Below are positions 1 through 8,090 of a DNA stretch of 64,000 nt, in pieces. Origin of the DNA: Halalkalicoccus subterraneus (GTDB taxonomy: Archaea > Halobacteriota > Halobacteria > Halobacteriales > Halalkalicoccaceae); contig NZ_RDQG01000021.1 of the NCBI RefSeq assembly GCF_003697815.1, forward strand, positions 1-64,000, written 5' to 3'. The translations under genes and the position numbers were made by a program. The notes beneath the pieces are model-generated. The model ran no database searches, was not told the DNA's origin, and saw nothing but the letters and a program-made list of their open reading frames with translations. Positions within the stretch are counted from its first letter, which is position 1. The number at the start of each line of letters is the position of its first letter.

Positions 1-258
1 AAAGACGACAAGGACGATAAGCACCGCGACCGCGACGACAAAGACGACAAGCACCGCGACCACGACGACAAAGATCGGAAGCGCAAGGACGACAAAGACG
101 ACGATAAGAAAGGCAAGCACGACGATAAGAAGGACAAGGACGAAGACGACGACGAGAAAGGCAAGCACGACGGCAAAGACGACAAGGACGGCCGACGCGG
201 TGGACGCCGTGACGGCGACAAGAAGGGCAAGGACGAGAAGAAGCACAAGCACGACTGA
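1..258 (+). CDS. C-terminal end of a Lys/Asp/His-rich protein (5' end outside window)
   Basis: Frame 1 is open from the first base to a TGA at 256-258, giving 85 residues made almost only of Lys, Asp, His, Arg, Glu and Gly in short units such as KDDK, DDKHRD and KGKHD. Third codon positions are nearly all C or G, which supports this frame. There is no hydrophobic core, so this is probably a disordered, charge-alternating tail. Such lysine density is unusual in an acidic halophilic proteome. The start and any folded domain lie upstream of the window, so function cannot be assigned. It converges on the sufS-like gene. Confidence 0.7.
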   Translation, partial: KDDKDDKHRDRDDKDDKHRDHDDKDRKRKDDKDDDKKGKHDDKKDKDEDDDEKGKHDGKDDKDGRRGGRRDGDKKGKDEKKHKHD

Positions 259-332
259 TCCGCTCGGTAACGCGGACGCTTCCGTGACCGCGGTATAGCG
301 CTCCCGAACGGCGGATCATCACTATTCTCGTT

Positions 333-349
333 CGAACCGTTTCGGTTCG
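333..349. terminator. Perfect hairpin between convergent genes
   Basis: A 7-bp inverted repeat (CGAACCG / CGGTTCG) with a TTT loop lies between two convergent genes. There is no adjacent T-tract, so it is either a transcript-end hairpin or incidental dyad symmetry. Confidence 0.3.
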
Positions 350-478
350 CGCGATTCGATGCGTGTCGACTTCACGAATAGCCGACGCGTACCGACGAAC
401 CGATTTGACTGCTCCGAGCGCTGCTCGGTAGCATCTCACGAACGCACAACTGCAGTAATTTTCCCGCGCGGCGGTCGC

Positions 479-1726
479 TTACGCGAACAGTTGGCGCGCG
501 TCGTCGACCGCCTCGACCAGTCTATCGATCTCCTCGCGGGTGTTGTAGAGATAAAAGGAGGCCCGCGCGGAGGCCGCTGTGCCCAGCACGTCATGCAGCG
601 GCTGGGTACAGTGGTCGCCCGCCCGGATCGCGACCGCGTGGTCGTTCATGATCGAGGCCAGGTCGTGAGCGTGGACCCCGTCGAGGTTGAATCCGACTAG
701 TCCGCCACGCTCCGTCGGATCAGATGGTCCGTAGACCTCGATGTCGTCGAACTCCGCGAGTCGCTCCAAGGCGTACTCGGTGAGCCACTCCTCGTGGGCG
801 CGGATCCGATCCATGCCGATCCCTTCGAGGTACTCCACCGCCCGTTCGAGGGCGATCCCCTGGGCGATCAGAGGTGTACCCGCCTCGTACTTCCAGGGGA
901 GATCGTTCCACGTCGAGTCCTCGAACTCCACCTTCCGGATCATCTCGCCGCCATAGAGGAACGGCTCCATCGCCTCCAGAATCTCTTCTTTCCCGTACAG
1001 ACAGCCGATTCCGGTAGGGCCGGCCATCTTGTGGCCCGAGAAAGCATAGAAGTCGGCGTCGATCGTCTCGACGTCCACCGGGCGGTTCGGGACGGCCTGT
1101 GCGCCGTCGACGAAGATCAGCGCGTCCTGCTCGTGGGCGAGATCGGCGAGTTCGCTCACGGGGTTGATCGTCCCGAGCGCGTTCGAGACGTGCACCACGG
1201 AGACCATCCGTGTGTCCGGACCGATCAGCTCGCGGGCGTGGTCCATGTCGAGTTCGCCCTCCTCGGTGATCCCGATATAGCGGACCGTCGCACCCGTCTT
1301 CTTCGCGATCTGTTGCCATGTCACGAGCGATGCGTGGTGCTCCATCTCCGTGAGGACGACCTCGTCGTCCTCGTCCAGTTCATTGAGCCCCCACGCGTAG
1401 GCGACGAGGTTCTCGGCTTCGGTAGTGTTTTTCGTAAAGACCATCTCCTCACGCCCGCCCGAGGCACCGACGAACTCAGCGAGGGTGTCGTGGGCCTCCT
1501 CGTAGCGAACAGAGGCCTCCTGGCTGAGGTGATGGATTCCGCGGTGGACGTTTGCGTTCGTCTCTCGGTAGTACTTGCTGATCGCGTCGATCACCTGGTT
1601 CGGCGTCTGCGTGGTGGCGGCGTTGTCGAGGTACACCAGCCGGTTGCCGTCGAACTCGCGTTCGAGGATCGGGAAGTCCTCTCGGACGCGCTCGACGTCG
1701 AGCGGCGCGGATTCCTGAATGCCCAT
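479..1726 (-). CDS. sufS: SufS-type cysteine desulfurase
   Basis: 415 aa, the usual length for class II (SufS/CsdA) cysteine desulfurases. These PLP enzymes move sulfur from cysteine through a persulfide to SUF Fe-S cluster assembly in the cytoplasm. The N-terminus has the family signature YLDNAATTQTP. The PLP lysine is in SGHKM (about K233) and the persulfide cysteine is in RAGDHCTQP (about C373), where many homologues have RxGHHCA. The ATG at 1726 begins MGIQESAPLDVERVREDFP, matching the normal N-terminal helix. It is transcribed alone here and no sufBCD genes are nearby. Kynureninase-type aminotransferases are related, but the GDHC motif favours SufS. Confidence 0.93.
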   Translation of the reverse strand: MGIQESAPLDVERVREDFPILEREFDGNRLVYLDNAATTQTPNQVIDAISKYYRETNANVHRGIHHLSQEASVRYEEAHDTLAEFVGASGGREEMVFTKNTTEAENLVAYAWGLNELDEDDEVVLTEMEHHASLVTWQQIAKKTGATVRYIGITEEGELDMDHARELIGPDTRMVSVVHVSNALGTINPVSELADLAHEQDALIFVDGAQAVPNRPVDVETIDADFYAFSGHKMAGPTGIGCLYGKEEILEAMEPFLYGGEMIRKVEFEDSTWNDLPWKYEAGTPLIAQGIALERAVEYLEGIGMDRIRAHEEWLTEYALERLAEFDDIEVYGPSDPTERGGLVGFNLDGVHAHDLASIMNDHAVAIRAGDHCTQPLHDVLGTAASARASFYLYNTREEIDRLVEAVDDARQLFA

Positions 1727-1824
1727 TGGATGTGATGAGGAGTTCGAGGGAGAACATTCCTTCGGTCCACACGGGGTAGCGTAACCGGATCCGGTTATAC
1801 CGCGTCGGCACGACCGTCCGTGCG

Positions 1825-2838
1825 ATGCGTTTCCATACCGTTACTACCTCGCCCGGAGTAGCGTCCGATATGGCTTCGTTCGCGAACCGGCCGCTCGGCT
1901 CTGCACCGACCGGGGACGCCCCGAACCCGCTCGACATCCCCTGGATCGATATCCACCAGCACACCCAGTCGTTGACGTGGAACGACAGGGAGAAATTCGA
2001 TCTCAGCGGCGCCCGCGCGGCCGTGATGATCGCCGCGGGTTACTACTGGGCACCGTATCGGCCCGTCTCGGCTGACGACGTGCGCTTCCTCTGGGACGAC
2101 GCCCTCCGGCGCGCGGCCTGTTTCGACCACCGACACTTCTACGACCAGTACGTCGCCGTCGGCGTCCACACGTGGGCTGGCGTCGAAGGAGCAGAGGAAC
2201 TGCTCGCGGCCCTGCCCGGGTACTGCGAGGACGAACGGGTAATCGCCATCGGGGAGACGGGGATCGAGTCGACCCATCACACCGCCGCCTGGGGGCTCGA
2301 CGACCAGCGCGACGTCGTGCGCGAACAGATGCATATCGCCCGCGAGACGGGGCTTCCGATCCTGGTTCACACGCCCGGATCGAGCAAGGGCGGTTTGCCC
2401 GCACAGTACAGCCACAGCTACGAGGAGGCGAACGAGAGCTTCACCGAGCCGCTATTGGACCCGGAACACGCGAAACACGAAGCCGTCGAGATCGACCTCG
2501 AACTCGCCGACGAGGTAGGACTCCCCGACGAACAGGTGGTGATCGACCACGCGAGCCCGGAGGTCGTCCCGCTCGTCCTCGAAACCACTGACTGCTATCT
2601 GAGCTTCAGCGTCAGCGCGCCGTGGCTGCGCGGGTTCGATCCTGCGGACGTCGCGAGGGCGATCGAGGAGTACGGTGCCGACAGGATCGTCCTCGACACC
2701 GACCTCATCGGCGCGATGGAACACGACGCCTTCGCGATGAAGCGCACGATCATGGACCTGTGTCGCCTCGGTGTCGACCGCGAGGCGATCGGGAAAGTCG
2801 TCTACGGGAACCCGAAAGCGATCCTCGGGATCGAGTGA
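1825..2838 (+). CDS. TatD-related metal-dependent hydrolase
   Basis: 337 aa from ATG 1825. A TATA-like TTATAC at 1795-1800 places the transcription start near this codon, consistent with a leaderless mRNA. An in-frame ATG at 1870 is an alternative. The metal-binding pattern of the TatD/amidohydrolase TIM barrel is visible: DIHQH near the start, GETGIE in the middle, LVHTPG, VIDHAS and LDTDL. The family includes 3'-5' DNases and lactonase-like hydrolases, and archaeal members of this subgroup have no assigned substrate. Two charged insertions separate the core motifs. It converges on the DUF424 gene, with no bases between the two stop codons. Confidence 0.8.
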   Translation: MRFHTVTTSPGVASDMASFANRPLGSAPTGDAPNPLDIPWIDIHQHTQSLTWNDREKFDLSGARAAVMIAAGYYWAPYRPVSADDVRFLWDDALRRAACFDHRHFYDQYVAVGVHTWAGVEGAEELLAALPGYCEDERVIAIGETGIESTHHTAAWGLDDQRDVVREQMHIARETGLPILVHTPGSSKGGLPAQYSHSYEEANESFTEPLLDPEHAKHEAVEIDLELADEVGLPDEQVVIDHASPEVVPLVLETTDCYLSFSVSAPWLRGFDPADVARAIEEYGADRIVLDTDLIGAMEHDAFAMKRTIMDLCRLGVDREAIGKVVYGNPKAILGIE

Positions 2839-3129
2839 TCACATCCGCAAGAACTGCGCGTGAAGCGTGCCGTCGATGTCGAGGACGTTCGTCTCCTCGA
2901 CGTGGCCCTGCTCGATCGCGAGCGAGACCGATCGCTCGCCGACGAGGTTCGCCACGCTTGCGCGCGCGAGGCTGTTCACGACCTCCGACTCGCCGGCCTC
3001 CTCGCCGCCGTAGAACTCCTCGGTGACGGTGATTGAGAACTTCCCGTTCTCGAAGGTCTCGCCGATAAGCCCCCGATCGCAGACCGAGACCAGCAACCCC
3101 TTCGGTGTCTCACGCTCGGTGAGGATCAT
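2839..3129 (-). CDS. DUF424 family small protein
   Basis: 96 aa, starting at the ATG at 3129-3127 (MILTERETPKGLLVSVCD). It matches the conserved archaeal DUF424 family in length and in the motif DRGLIGETFENGKFSITV. No biochemical function is established for this family. Its start overlaps the stop of the upstream TPR gene by four bases (ATGA), so the two are very likely co-transcribed and translationally coupled. A longer open frame to 3345 exists, but the extension is Arg-rich and overlaps the TPR gene, so I reject it. No signal peptide or membrane segment is present. Confidence 0.85.
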   Translation of the reverse strand: MILTERETPKGLLVSVCDRGLIGETFENGKFSITVTEEFYGGEEAGESEVVNSLARASVANLVGERSVSLAIEQGHVEETNVLDIDGTLHAQFLRM

Positions 3130-3860
3130 TTCTCCACGAGCTGCTGTTCGGCGTCGGCGCGCAGCTCTTCGGCCTCGTCGGCGAGATCCTCGGCCTGTTC
3201 GTCCTCGCCGAGCTCCTCGTGGGCACGGGCTTTCTCCTCCAGGAGATCGGCGCTCCTGAGGCCCAGTCGCATCGCGTTGTCGAAGCAGTTGACCGCCTCC
3301 TCGGCGAGGCCGCGTTCGAGCAGGAAGAAGCCGCGGTTGTACCACGCCTGCGCGAAGCGGTTGTCGATTTCTACTGCTCGCTCGGCGTGTTCGAGCGCCT
3401 GCTCGGTTTTCCCGGTCTCCCAGAGCGCATAGGCCAGATTGGTCTCGGCGACCGCGGCGTGTTCCGAGCGCTCGGCGATCCGCAGGGCCTCCTGGTAGGC
3501 GCCGATCGCCTCGTCGTACTCCTCCATCTGGGCGTGGGCGACGCCCTTGTTCGTCCAGGCTTCCTGTTCGAGCAGCGAGTCCTCCTCGGCGAACCGAGCC
3601 GCGCGCTCGAAGGTCGTCGTCGCCTGCTCGTGGCGGTTGATCTCCATGTAGTTCAGCCCCACGTCGATCAGCGACTCGACGTCGATGGCCTCCTGATTGA
3701 CGTTGTGCTCGTCGAGCAGGTCGGTGAGCACCCGTGAGTCGACGGGGTCGACCTTGTCGGTGTCGACCCGTAGCTCCGGCGGGTCGAGATCGAACTCCTC
3801 GTAGGTCTCGTTGAAGCCCTGCCCCTCGGAAAAGTGGTGGTCGTCCTCTGAATCGGTCAT
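3126..3860 (-). CDS. Tetratricopeptide repeat protein
   Basis: 244 aa, starting at MTDSEDDHHFSEGQ (ATG 3860). After an acidic N-terminal third, tetratricopeptide units follow from about residue 85: AWTNKGVAHAQMEEYDEAI, an AETNLAYALWETGKTEQAL unit and an AWYNRGFFLLERGLAEEAV unit, then a charged coiled C-terminus. TPR solenoids mediate protein-protein contacts, and the partner is unknown. The frame stays open further upstream to 4577, but that part is Arg/Ser-rich and antisense to thpR, so it is not coding. The gene is coupled by ATGA to the DUF424 gene downstream, so the two products probably act together. Confidence 0.88.
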   Translation of the reverse strand: MTDSEDDHHFSEGQGFNETYEEFDLDPPELRVDTDKVDPVDSRVLTDLLDEHNVNQEAIDVESLIDVGLNYMEINRHEQATTTFERAARFAEEDSLLEQEAWTNKGVAHAQMEEYDEAIGAYQEALRIAERSEHAAVAETNLAYALWETGKTEQALEHAERAVEIDNRFAQAWYNRGFFLLERGLAEEAVNCFDNAMRLGLRSADLLEEKARAHEELGEDEQAEDLADEAEELRADAEQQLVEK

Positions 3861-4185
3861 AGACGGGGTACGCGAGGGTGCGGGGTAAGGCTTACGTCGA
3901 ACGCCCTCACTCGGGATTGGTGACCCTCGTTCGCCCTTTTGATGTCCATAAGAAAGGCCGTAAAGCGGTCTTTCTGGGTCCAGAAAATCACTTCGCGATT
4001 TTCGAGACCGGCCAGGTTCCGCCGAGTCGCGGTGTGCGATCGCGCATCGCTCTCGGGAACGCCAGCCCTTCCCCGTCCCGCTCGTGCGACCGCCGCCGTT
4101 GGCGGCCGCACTCGCGCCGGCCGTCGCACCGTGACAGTACCGCCCGCACCCACACCGATTAGCCGGTTCGTAACGAAGCTCCGCC
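3861..4185. other. Intergenic region with long imperfect hairpin, no gene seen
   Basis: 325 bases between divergent genes. No convincing reading frame is visible; the open frames are Arg/Pro-rich shadows. Bases 3983-4003 hold a perfect 7-bp stem (GAAAATC / GATTTTC, loop ACTTCGC). CGGTCT at 3966-3971 pairs with AGACCG at 4005-4010 outside it. This could be a structured transcript, an operator or a remnant. I see no clear TATA box for thpR. Confidence 0.4.
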
Positions 4186-4743
4186 ATGCGCCTGTTCGTC
4201 AGCATCGACCTCCCCGACGAGTTTGCCGACCGAATCGCGTCCCTCCAGGAGGAGTTCGCCGACGCGGGGGGACTTCGATTCACCGACCCCGAACAGACCC
4301 ATGTGACGCTGAAGTTCCTCGGCGAGACCGACGAGGACCGAATCGCGGAGCTCGAAACTGCTCTCGAAACCGCCGTCGCCGATACCGGAATCGAACCCTT
4401 CGAGGCCGAATACGGCGGGCTGGGTGTTTTTCCCTCGTCCGAGTACATCAGCGTCGTCTGGCTCGGAGTACGCGCGGGAAGCGAGGCAATGGCACGGCTC
4501 CACGAGTCGATCGAACGCGAAATGGTCGCCGTCGGGTTCGATCCCGAGGACCATGATTTTACGCCCCATGTGACCATCGCGCGGATGAATCACGCCGGCG
4601 GCAAGGCGCTGGTCCAGCGACTCGTCCGCGAGCGCGACCCGACCATCGGACGGACGAACGTCGAGGAAATATCGCTCACGGAGAGCGAACCCGCTTCCGA
4701 CGGCCCCGCCCACTCGACCGTCTCCACCGTTTCGCTCGATTGA
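4186..4743 (+). CDS. thpR: RNA 2',3'-cyclic phosphodiesterase (2'-5' RNA ligase family)
   Basis: 185 aa, the normal length for the ThpR/LigT branch of the 2H phosphoesterase superfamily. Both catalytic HxTx motifs are present, HVTL at about residue 39 and HVTI at about 128. The N-terminus MRLFVSIDLP is typical. Family members open 2',3'-cyclic phosphates on RNA and can join tRNA half-molecules through 2'-5' bonds; the physiological archaeal substrate is not settled. It is a cytoplasmic single-gene unit. In other haloarchaea I recall the gene beside the CCA-adding enzyme gene, which is not seen here. Confidence 0.92.
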   Translation: MRLFVSIDLPDEFADRIASLQEEFADAGGLRFTDPEQTHVTLKFLGETDEDRIAELETALETAVADTGIEPFEAEYGGLGVFPSSEYISVVWLGVRAGSEAMARLHESIEREMVAVGFDPEDHDFTPHVTIARMNHAGGKALVQRLVRERDPTIGRTNVEEISLTESEPASDGPAHSTVSTVSLD

Positions 4744-4822
4744 TCCGTTCCTCGAAAATATACGTCATAAAACATCTCCGATTATGTGATACATTTATTA
4801 TGTTAGGGAACAGTTATGTCTC

Positions 4823-5119
4823 ATGGTCCGATGCAACCGCTGTGATGGCTACGTCTCGCGCGACTATGCCCGTGTGTTCGGCGACAACCACGATCAGGTT
4901 TCCGAGTGTCCGAACTGCCCCATAAGCTGGCAGGAAGAGGAGGCCGACCGGTCCGAGGAATCAGATCGCAAACTGACGTTCAGGATGAGCGAGTTCGAAC
5001 TCGACGAATCAAGCGAGCCGGACGAATCGAGTGAGGAACGCGAGTCGGTCGATTCGGAAACCACGCGCGCCAATGGTCCGTTCGGCCGGGTCGGGCGGGC
5101 TGTCTCGGGGCTGTTCTGA
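4823..5119 (+). CDS. Small zinc-ribbon-like haloarchaeal protein
   Basis: 98 aa. The N-terminal third has two cysteine pairs, CNRC at about residues 4-7 and CPNC at about 29-32. They are separated by [15 protein letters not shown], as in a small zinc-binding domain common in haloarchaea (DUF7563-like, from memory). The rest is a Ser/Glu/Asp-rich linker ending in a short amphipathic stretch ([12 protein letters not shown]). An AT-rich segment just upstream (ATACATTTATTATG, near 4790-4802) fits a TATA promoter. Role unknown: zinc-ribbon proteins of this size often bind nucleic acid or protein partners. It lies directly before the ribosomal-protein cluster. Confidence 0.7.
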   Translation: MVRCNRCDGYVSRDYARVFGDNHDQVSECPNCPISWQEEEADRSEESDRKLTFRMSEFELDESSEPDESSEERESVDSETTRANGPFGRVGRAVSGLF

Positions 5120-5162
5120 AAAGGACAGGATTTTATGCGCCCGTGGGGTAGTAGCGGCCACT

Positions 5163-5315
5163 ATGGGCAAGAAATCGAAGGCCAAGAAGAAGCGGCTGGC
5201 GAAGCTCGACCGCCAGAACACGCGCATCCCGTCGTGGGTGATGCTCAAGACCGACCGCGACGTGACGCGAAACCCCAAGCGGCGAAACTGGCGCCGTAGC
5301 GACACCGACGAATAA
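5163..5315 (+). CDS. rpl39e: 50S ribosomal protein L39e
   Basis: 50 aa, highly basic and exactly the L39e size, starting [19 protein letters not shown] and carrying the conserved [10 protein letters not shown] motif. L39e is an archaeal/eukaryotic protein lining the peptide exit tunnel. The frame stays open upstream, but the family N-terminus and a TTTTATGCG promoter-like stretch at 5130-5138 support ATG 5163. Its TAA shares one base with the ATG of rpl31e, the conserved rpl39e-rpl31e-tif6 arrangement, so co-translation is likely. Confidence 0.95.
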   Translation: MGKKSKAKKKRLAKLDRQNTRIPSWVMLKTDRDVTRNPKRRNWRRSDTDE

Positions 5316-5593
5316 TGAGCGCAAGCGACTTCGAGGAACGCGTGGTAACGGTCCCGCTGCGGGACGCGAAAGCCCAGGCCAGCCACGAGCGCGCGGGCAA
5401 GGCGATGACGATCGTCCGCGAGCACCTCGCGAAGCATTTCAAGGTCGAGGAAGACGCCGTGCGGCTCGACCCCTCGATCAACGAGGCCGTCTGGGAGCAG
5501 GGTCGGCGCAAGCCCCCGAGCAAACTCCGCGTGCGGGCGGCCCGCTTCACCGAGGACGGCGAGGCGCTCGTCGAGGCCGAACTCGCACGATAG
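5315..5593 (+). CDS. rpl31e: 50S ribosomal protein L31e
   Basis: 92 aa. It matches L31e, which sits near the tunnel exit of the large subunit and contributes to the docking area for SRP and other nascent-chain factors. Recognisable segments are [28 protein letters not shown] and [13 protein letters not shown]. It overlaps rpl39e by one base at its start and tif6 by one base at its end (TAGTG), making a tight polycistronic unit. Confidence 0.95.
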   Translation: MSASDFEERVVTVPLRDAKAQASHERAGKAMTIVREHLAKHFKVEEDAVRLDPSINEAVWEQGRRKPPSKLRVRAARFTEDGEALVEAELAR

Positions 5594-6258
5594 TGCTTCG
5601 CACCGCCTTTTTCGGCTCGTCGTCGGTCGGCGTCTTCGCCAGTGCGACCGACGATGCACTCCTCGTGCGAAACGACGTCGAGGACGACCTGCGCGAGGAG
5701 CTAGAGGAGGAACTCGGCGTGTCGACGGTCGCAACGACCATCGGCGGGGCTTCTACCGTCGGCGCGCTCTGTGTCGGCAATTCGAAGGGATTGCTCGTAA
5801 GCAGCCGGATCACCGGGGTCGAGCGCGAGGCGATCGGCGAGGTCACTGAGTTGCCGATCACCGAGCTTCCCGGGAAGATCAACGCCGCGGGCAACGTCGT
5901 GCTCGCGAACGACAGCGGCGCGTACGTCCACCCCGACCTCTCTCGGGAGGCCGTCAAGGCGATAACAGAGGGACTCGACGTCCCGGTCGAGCGCGGCGAG
6001 ATCGCCGGGCTTCGAACCGTCGGTACGGCCGCGGTGGCGACCGACGAGGGCGTGCTCTGTCACCCGAAGGCGACCGACGGCGAACTCGACTTTCTCGAGG
6101 AACACCTCGGTGTCTATGCCGACATCGGGACGATCAACTACGGCGCGCCGCTCGTGGGGGCGGGACTGGTCGCAAACGAGTTCGGCTACGTCGCGGGGCG
6201 GGACACCACGGGCCCCGAACTCGGGCGTATCGAAGACACGCTGGGCTATCTCGACTAG
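5593..6258 (+). CDS. tif6: Translation initiation factor aIF6
   Basis: 221 aa with a GTG start that shares a base with the rpl31e stop. aIF6/eIF6 binds the large subunit and blocks premature joining with the small subunit. The five-fold pseudosymmetric repeats can be followed: [17 protein letters not shown], then [44 protein letters not shown] and [14 protein letters not shown]. It is co-transcribed with rpl39e and rpl31e. In related haloarchaea the next gene is commonly rplX (L18Ae), but here only a 70-base gap separates it from pfdA. Confidence 0.95.
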   Translation: MLRTAFFGSSSVGVFASATDDALLVRNDVEDDLREELEEELGVSTVATTIGGASTVGALCVGNSKGLLVSSRITGVEREAIGEVTELPITELPGKINAAGNVVLANDSGAYVHPDLSREAVKAITEGLDVPVERGEIAGLRTVGTAAVATDEGVLCHPKATDGELDFLEEHLGVYADIGTINYGAPLVGAGLVANEFGYVAGRDTTGPELGRIEDTLGYLD

Positions 6259-6293
6259 GAAGATACTTCCGACTCGCGGGCCCAGTCGTAGGC

Positions 6294-6332
6294 ATGACGT
6301 TCACTTCTCTCAACACGGTGATCGCGCGATGA
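6294..6332 (+). other. 12-codon ORF where rplX is expected
   Basis: ATG 6294 opens a 12-residue frame (MTFTSLNTVIAR) whose TGA overlaps the pfdA start by four bases (ATGA). It could be a coupling leader peptide or the relic of a deleted gene. It is too short to be L18Ae, and I have no evidence that it is translated. Confidence 0.3.
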
Positions 6333-6790
6333 GTATGGGCGGTGGCAACCCCGAACTGCAGGAGCTCTCCCAGCAGCTCCAGGAGCTCGACGCCCAACAG
6401 GACGCGCTGGAGGAGGAGGTCGATGACCTGCAGAACGAGCAGGCCGAGATCACCGAGGCCGTCTCGGCGCTCGAATCGCTCGAAACCGGTTCGACGGTGC
6501 AGGTTCCCGTCGGTGGCGGCGCATACGTCCGTGCGACGGTCGACGACATCGACGAAGTGGTGGTAGACGTCGGTGGCGGCTTTGCGGCCGAGCAGGAACG
6601 CGACGACGCGACCGAGACCCTCCAAGCCAAGCGGAACACGCTTTCGGAGCGCATCGACGAGGTCGAAGCCGAGATCGACGAGCTGTCGTCGGAGATCGAC
6701 GAGGTCGAACAGCGCGCCCAGCAGGTCCAACAGCAGGCCCAGCAGCAGGCGATGCAGCAGATGCAACAGCAACAGAACGACGAGCGGTAA
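6329..6790 (+). CDS. pfdA: Prefoldin subunit alpha
   Basis: 153 aa. Prefoldin is a hexameric jellyfish-shaped holdase (two alpha, four beta) that passes unfolded chains to the thermosome. The pattern is typical: an N-terminal coiled coil (ELSQQLQELDAQQDALEEEV), a central beta hairpin (TGSTVQVPVGGGAYVRATV), and a C-terminal coiled coil ending in a long Gln-rich stretch. ATG 6329 overlaps the tiny upstream ORF. A second in-frame ATG follows at 6335. The beta subunit is not in this window. The gene lies four bases upstream of ftsY and is probably co-transcribed with it. Confidence 0.93.
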   Translation: MSMGGGNPELQELSQQLQELDAQQDALEEEVDDLQNEQAEITEAVSALESLETGSTVQVPVGGGAYVRATVDDIDEVVVDVGGGFAAEQERDDATETLQAKRNTLSERIDEVEAEIDELSSEIDEVEQRAQQVQQQAQQQAMQQMQQQQNDER

Positions 6791-6793
6791 GCC

Positions 6794-8011
6794 ATGTTCG
6801 ACGGCCTGAAAGAGAAGATCGGGCGCTTTCGCGACGACGTCGAGGAGGAAGCCGAAGACGCGGAGGACGCGCCCGAACCGACGGACGCCGCCGAACCCGA
6901 CACATCGGACGACCCGGAGTCGAGTGGGTCGAACGATCCGGTCGTCGAGGCCGATACGGCGGCGGCATCCACCGAGGTTCCCGAACCCGAACCCGATTCC
7001 GAGCCCGAACCGGCGGGTTCGGGCGAGCCGGTCGACCCCGAAGCATCCGACGAACCCGACGAGCCGATCGCGGCGGACGCCGCCGAACCCGAACCGGAAC
7101 CCGACGAGCGCTCGTCGGGTTCCGGTAGCGGGTTTATGCACCGCGCGAGGTCGCTCGCGACCGGCCAGATCGTCGTCGACCCCGAGGTCATCGAGGGACC
7201 GCTCGACGATCTGGAGTTCGCGCTGCTCGAAAGCGACGTCGAGTTCACGGTCGCCCAGGAGATCGTCACGAACCTGCGGGCCGATCTCGAGAACGCGACC
7301 CGTGGGATGACCCAAACCGTCGAGGAACGGGTCGACCAGGCGCTTCGCGAGGCGCTATTGGACGTGATCAGCGTCGGGCAGTTCGATTTCGACGAGCGGA
7401 TCGCCGCCGCCGACAAGCCCGTTACCCTCATTTTCACCGGCGTCAACGGCGTCGGCAAGACCACCTCGATCGCGAAGCTCTCGCGATACCTCGAGGAGCG
7501 CGGGTATTCGACGGTGCTGGCAAACGGTGACACCTACCGGGCGGGCGCCAACGAGCAGATCGCAGAGCACGCCGACCGGCTGGGAACGGAGCTGATCTCC
7601 CACGAGCAGGGCGGCGATCCGGCGGCGGTGATCTACGACGCCGTCGAGTACGCCGAGGCCCACGGGGTCGACGTGGTGCTCGGCGACACGGCGGGCCGGC
7701 TCCACACGAACGAGGGGCTGATGGACCAACTCGAGAAGATCGATCGGGTCGTCGGCCCGGACATGACGCTCTTTACCGACGAGGCCGTCGCCGGTCAGGA
7801 CGCCGTCCAGCGCGCCAAGAAGTTCAACGACGTCGCGGAGATCGACGGCGCGATCCTCACGAAGGCCGACGCGGACGCGAACGGCGGCGCGGCGATCTCG
7901 ATCGCCTACGTCACCGGCAAGCCGATCCTCTTTCTGGGCACCGGTCAGGAGTACGACGATATCGAACGGTTCGACCCCGAATGGGTCGTCGATCAGCTGG
8001 TCGGCAAGTGA
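6794..8011 (+). CDS. ftsY: Signal recognition particle receptor FtsY
   Basis: 405 aa. FtsY is the SRP-receptor GTPase that docks SRP54-ribosome complexes at the membrane translocon. An acidic N-terminal domain of about 115 residues, rich in Glu/Pro/Asp as usual in halophiles, precedes the NG domain. The GTPase motifs are all visible: GVNGVGKTT near residue 216, GDTYRAGANEQ, DTAGR, TKADADANGG and the closing GTGQ. It belongs to the tif6-pfdA-ftsY transcription unit. Its partner srp54 lies 5.9 kb downstream on the same strand. Confidence 0.96.
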   Translation: MFDGLKEKIGRFRDDVEEEAEDAEDAPEPTDAAEPDTSDDPESSGSNDPVVEADTAAASTEVPEPEPDSEPEPAGSGEPVDPEASDEPDEPIAADAAEPEPEPDERSSGSGSGFMHRARSLATGQIVVDPEVIEGPLDDLEFALLESDVEFTVAQEIVTNLRADLENATRGMTQTVEERVDQALREALLDVISVGQFDFDERIAAADKPVTLIFTGVNGVGKTTSIAKLSRYLEERGYSTVLANGDTYRAGANEQIAEHADRLGTELISHEQGGDPAAVIYDAVEYAEAHGVDVVLGDTAGRLHTNEGLMDQLEKIDRVVGPDMTLFTDEAVAGQDAVQRAKKFNDVAEIDGAILTKADADANGGAAISIAYVTGKPILFLGTGQEYDDIERFDPEWVVDQLVGK

Positions 8012-8090
8012 GCGTCCCGTTCGTGAACCGACGAGCCAGTTCCGTGATCCGCCATCGTAACTACCGGCTCGATCCGCGAGGAGATCAGTA

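Noticed and set aside
3861-4577. Upstream extension of the TPR gene frame to 483 aa
   Set aside because: The extension is Arg/Ser-rich and antisense to thpR, unlike the acidic TPR protein, which has a good start at 3860.
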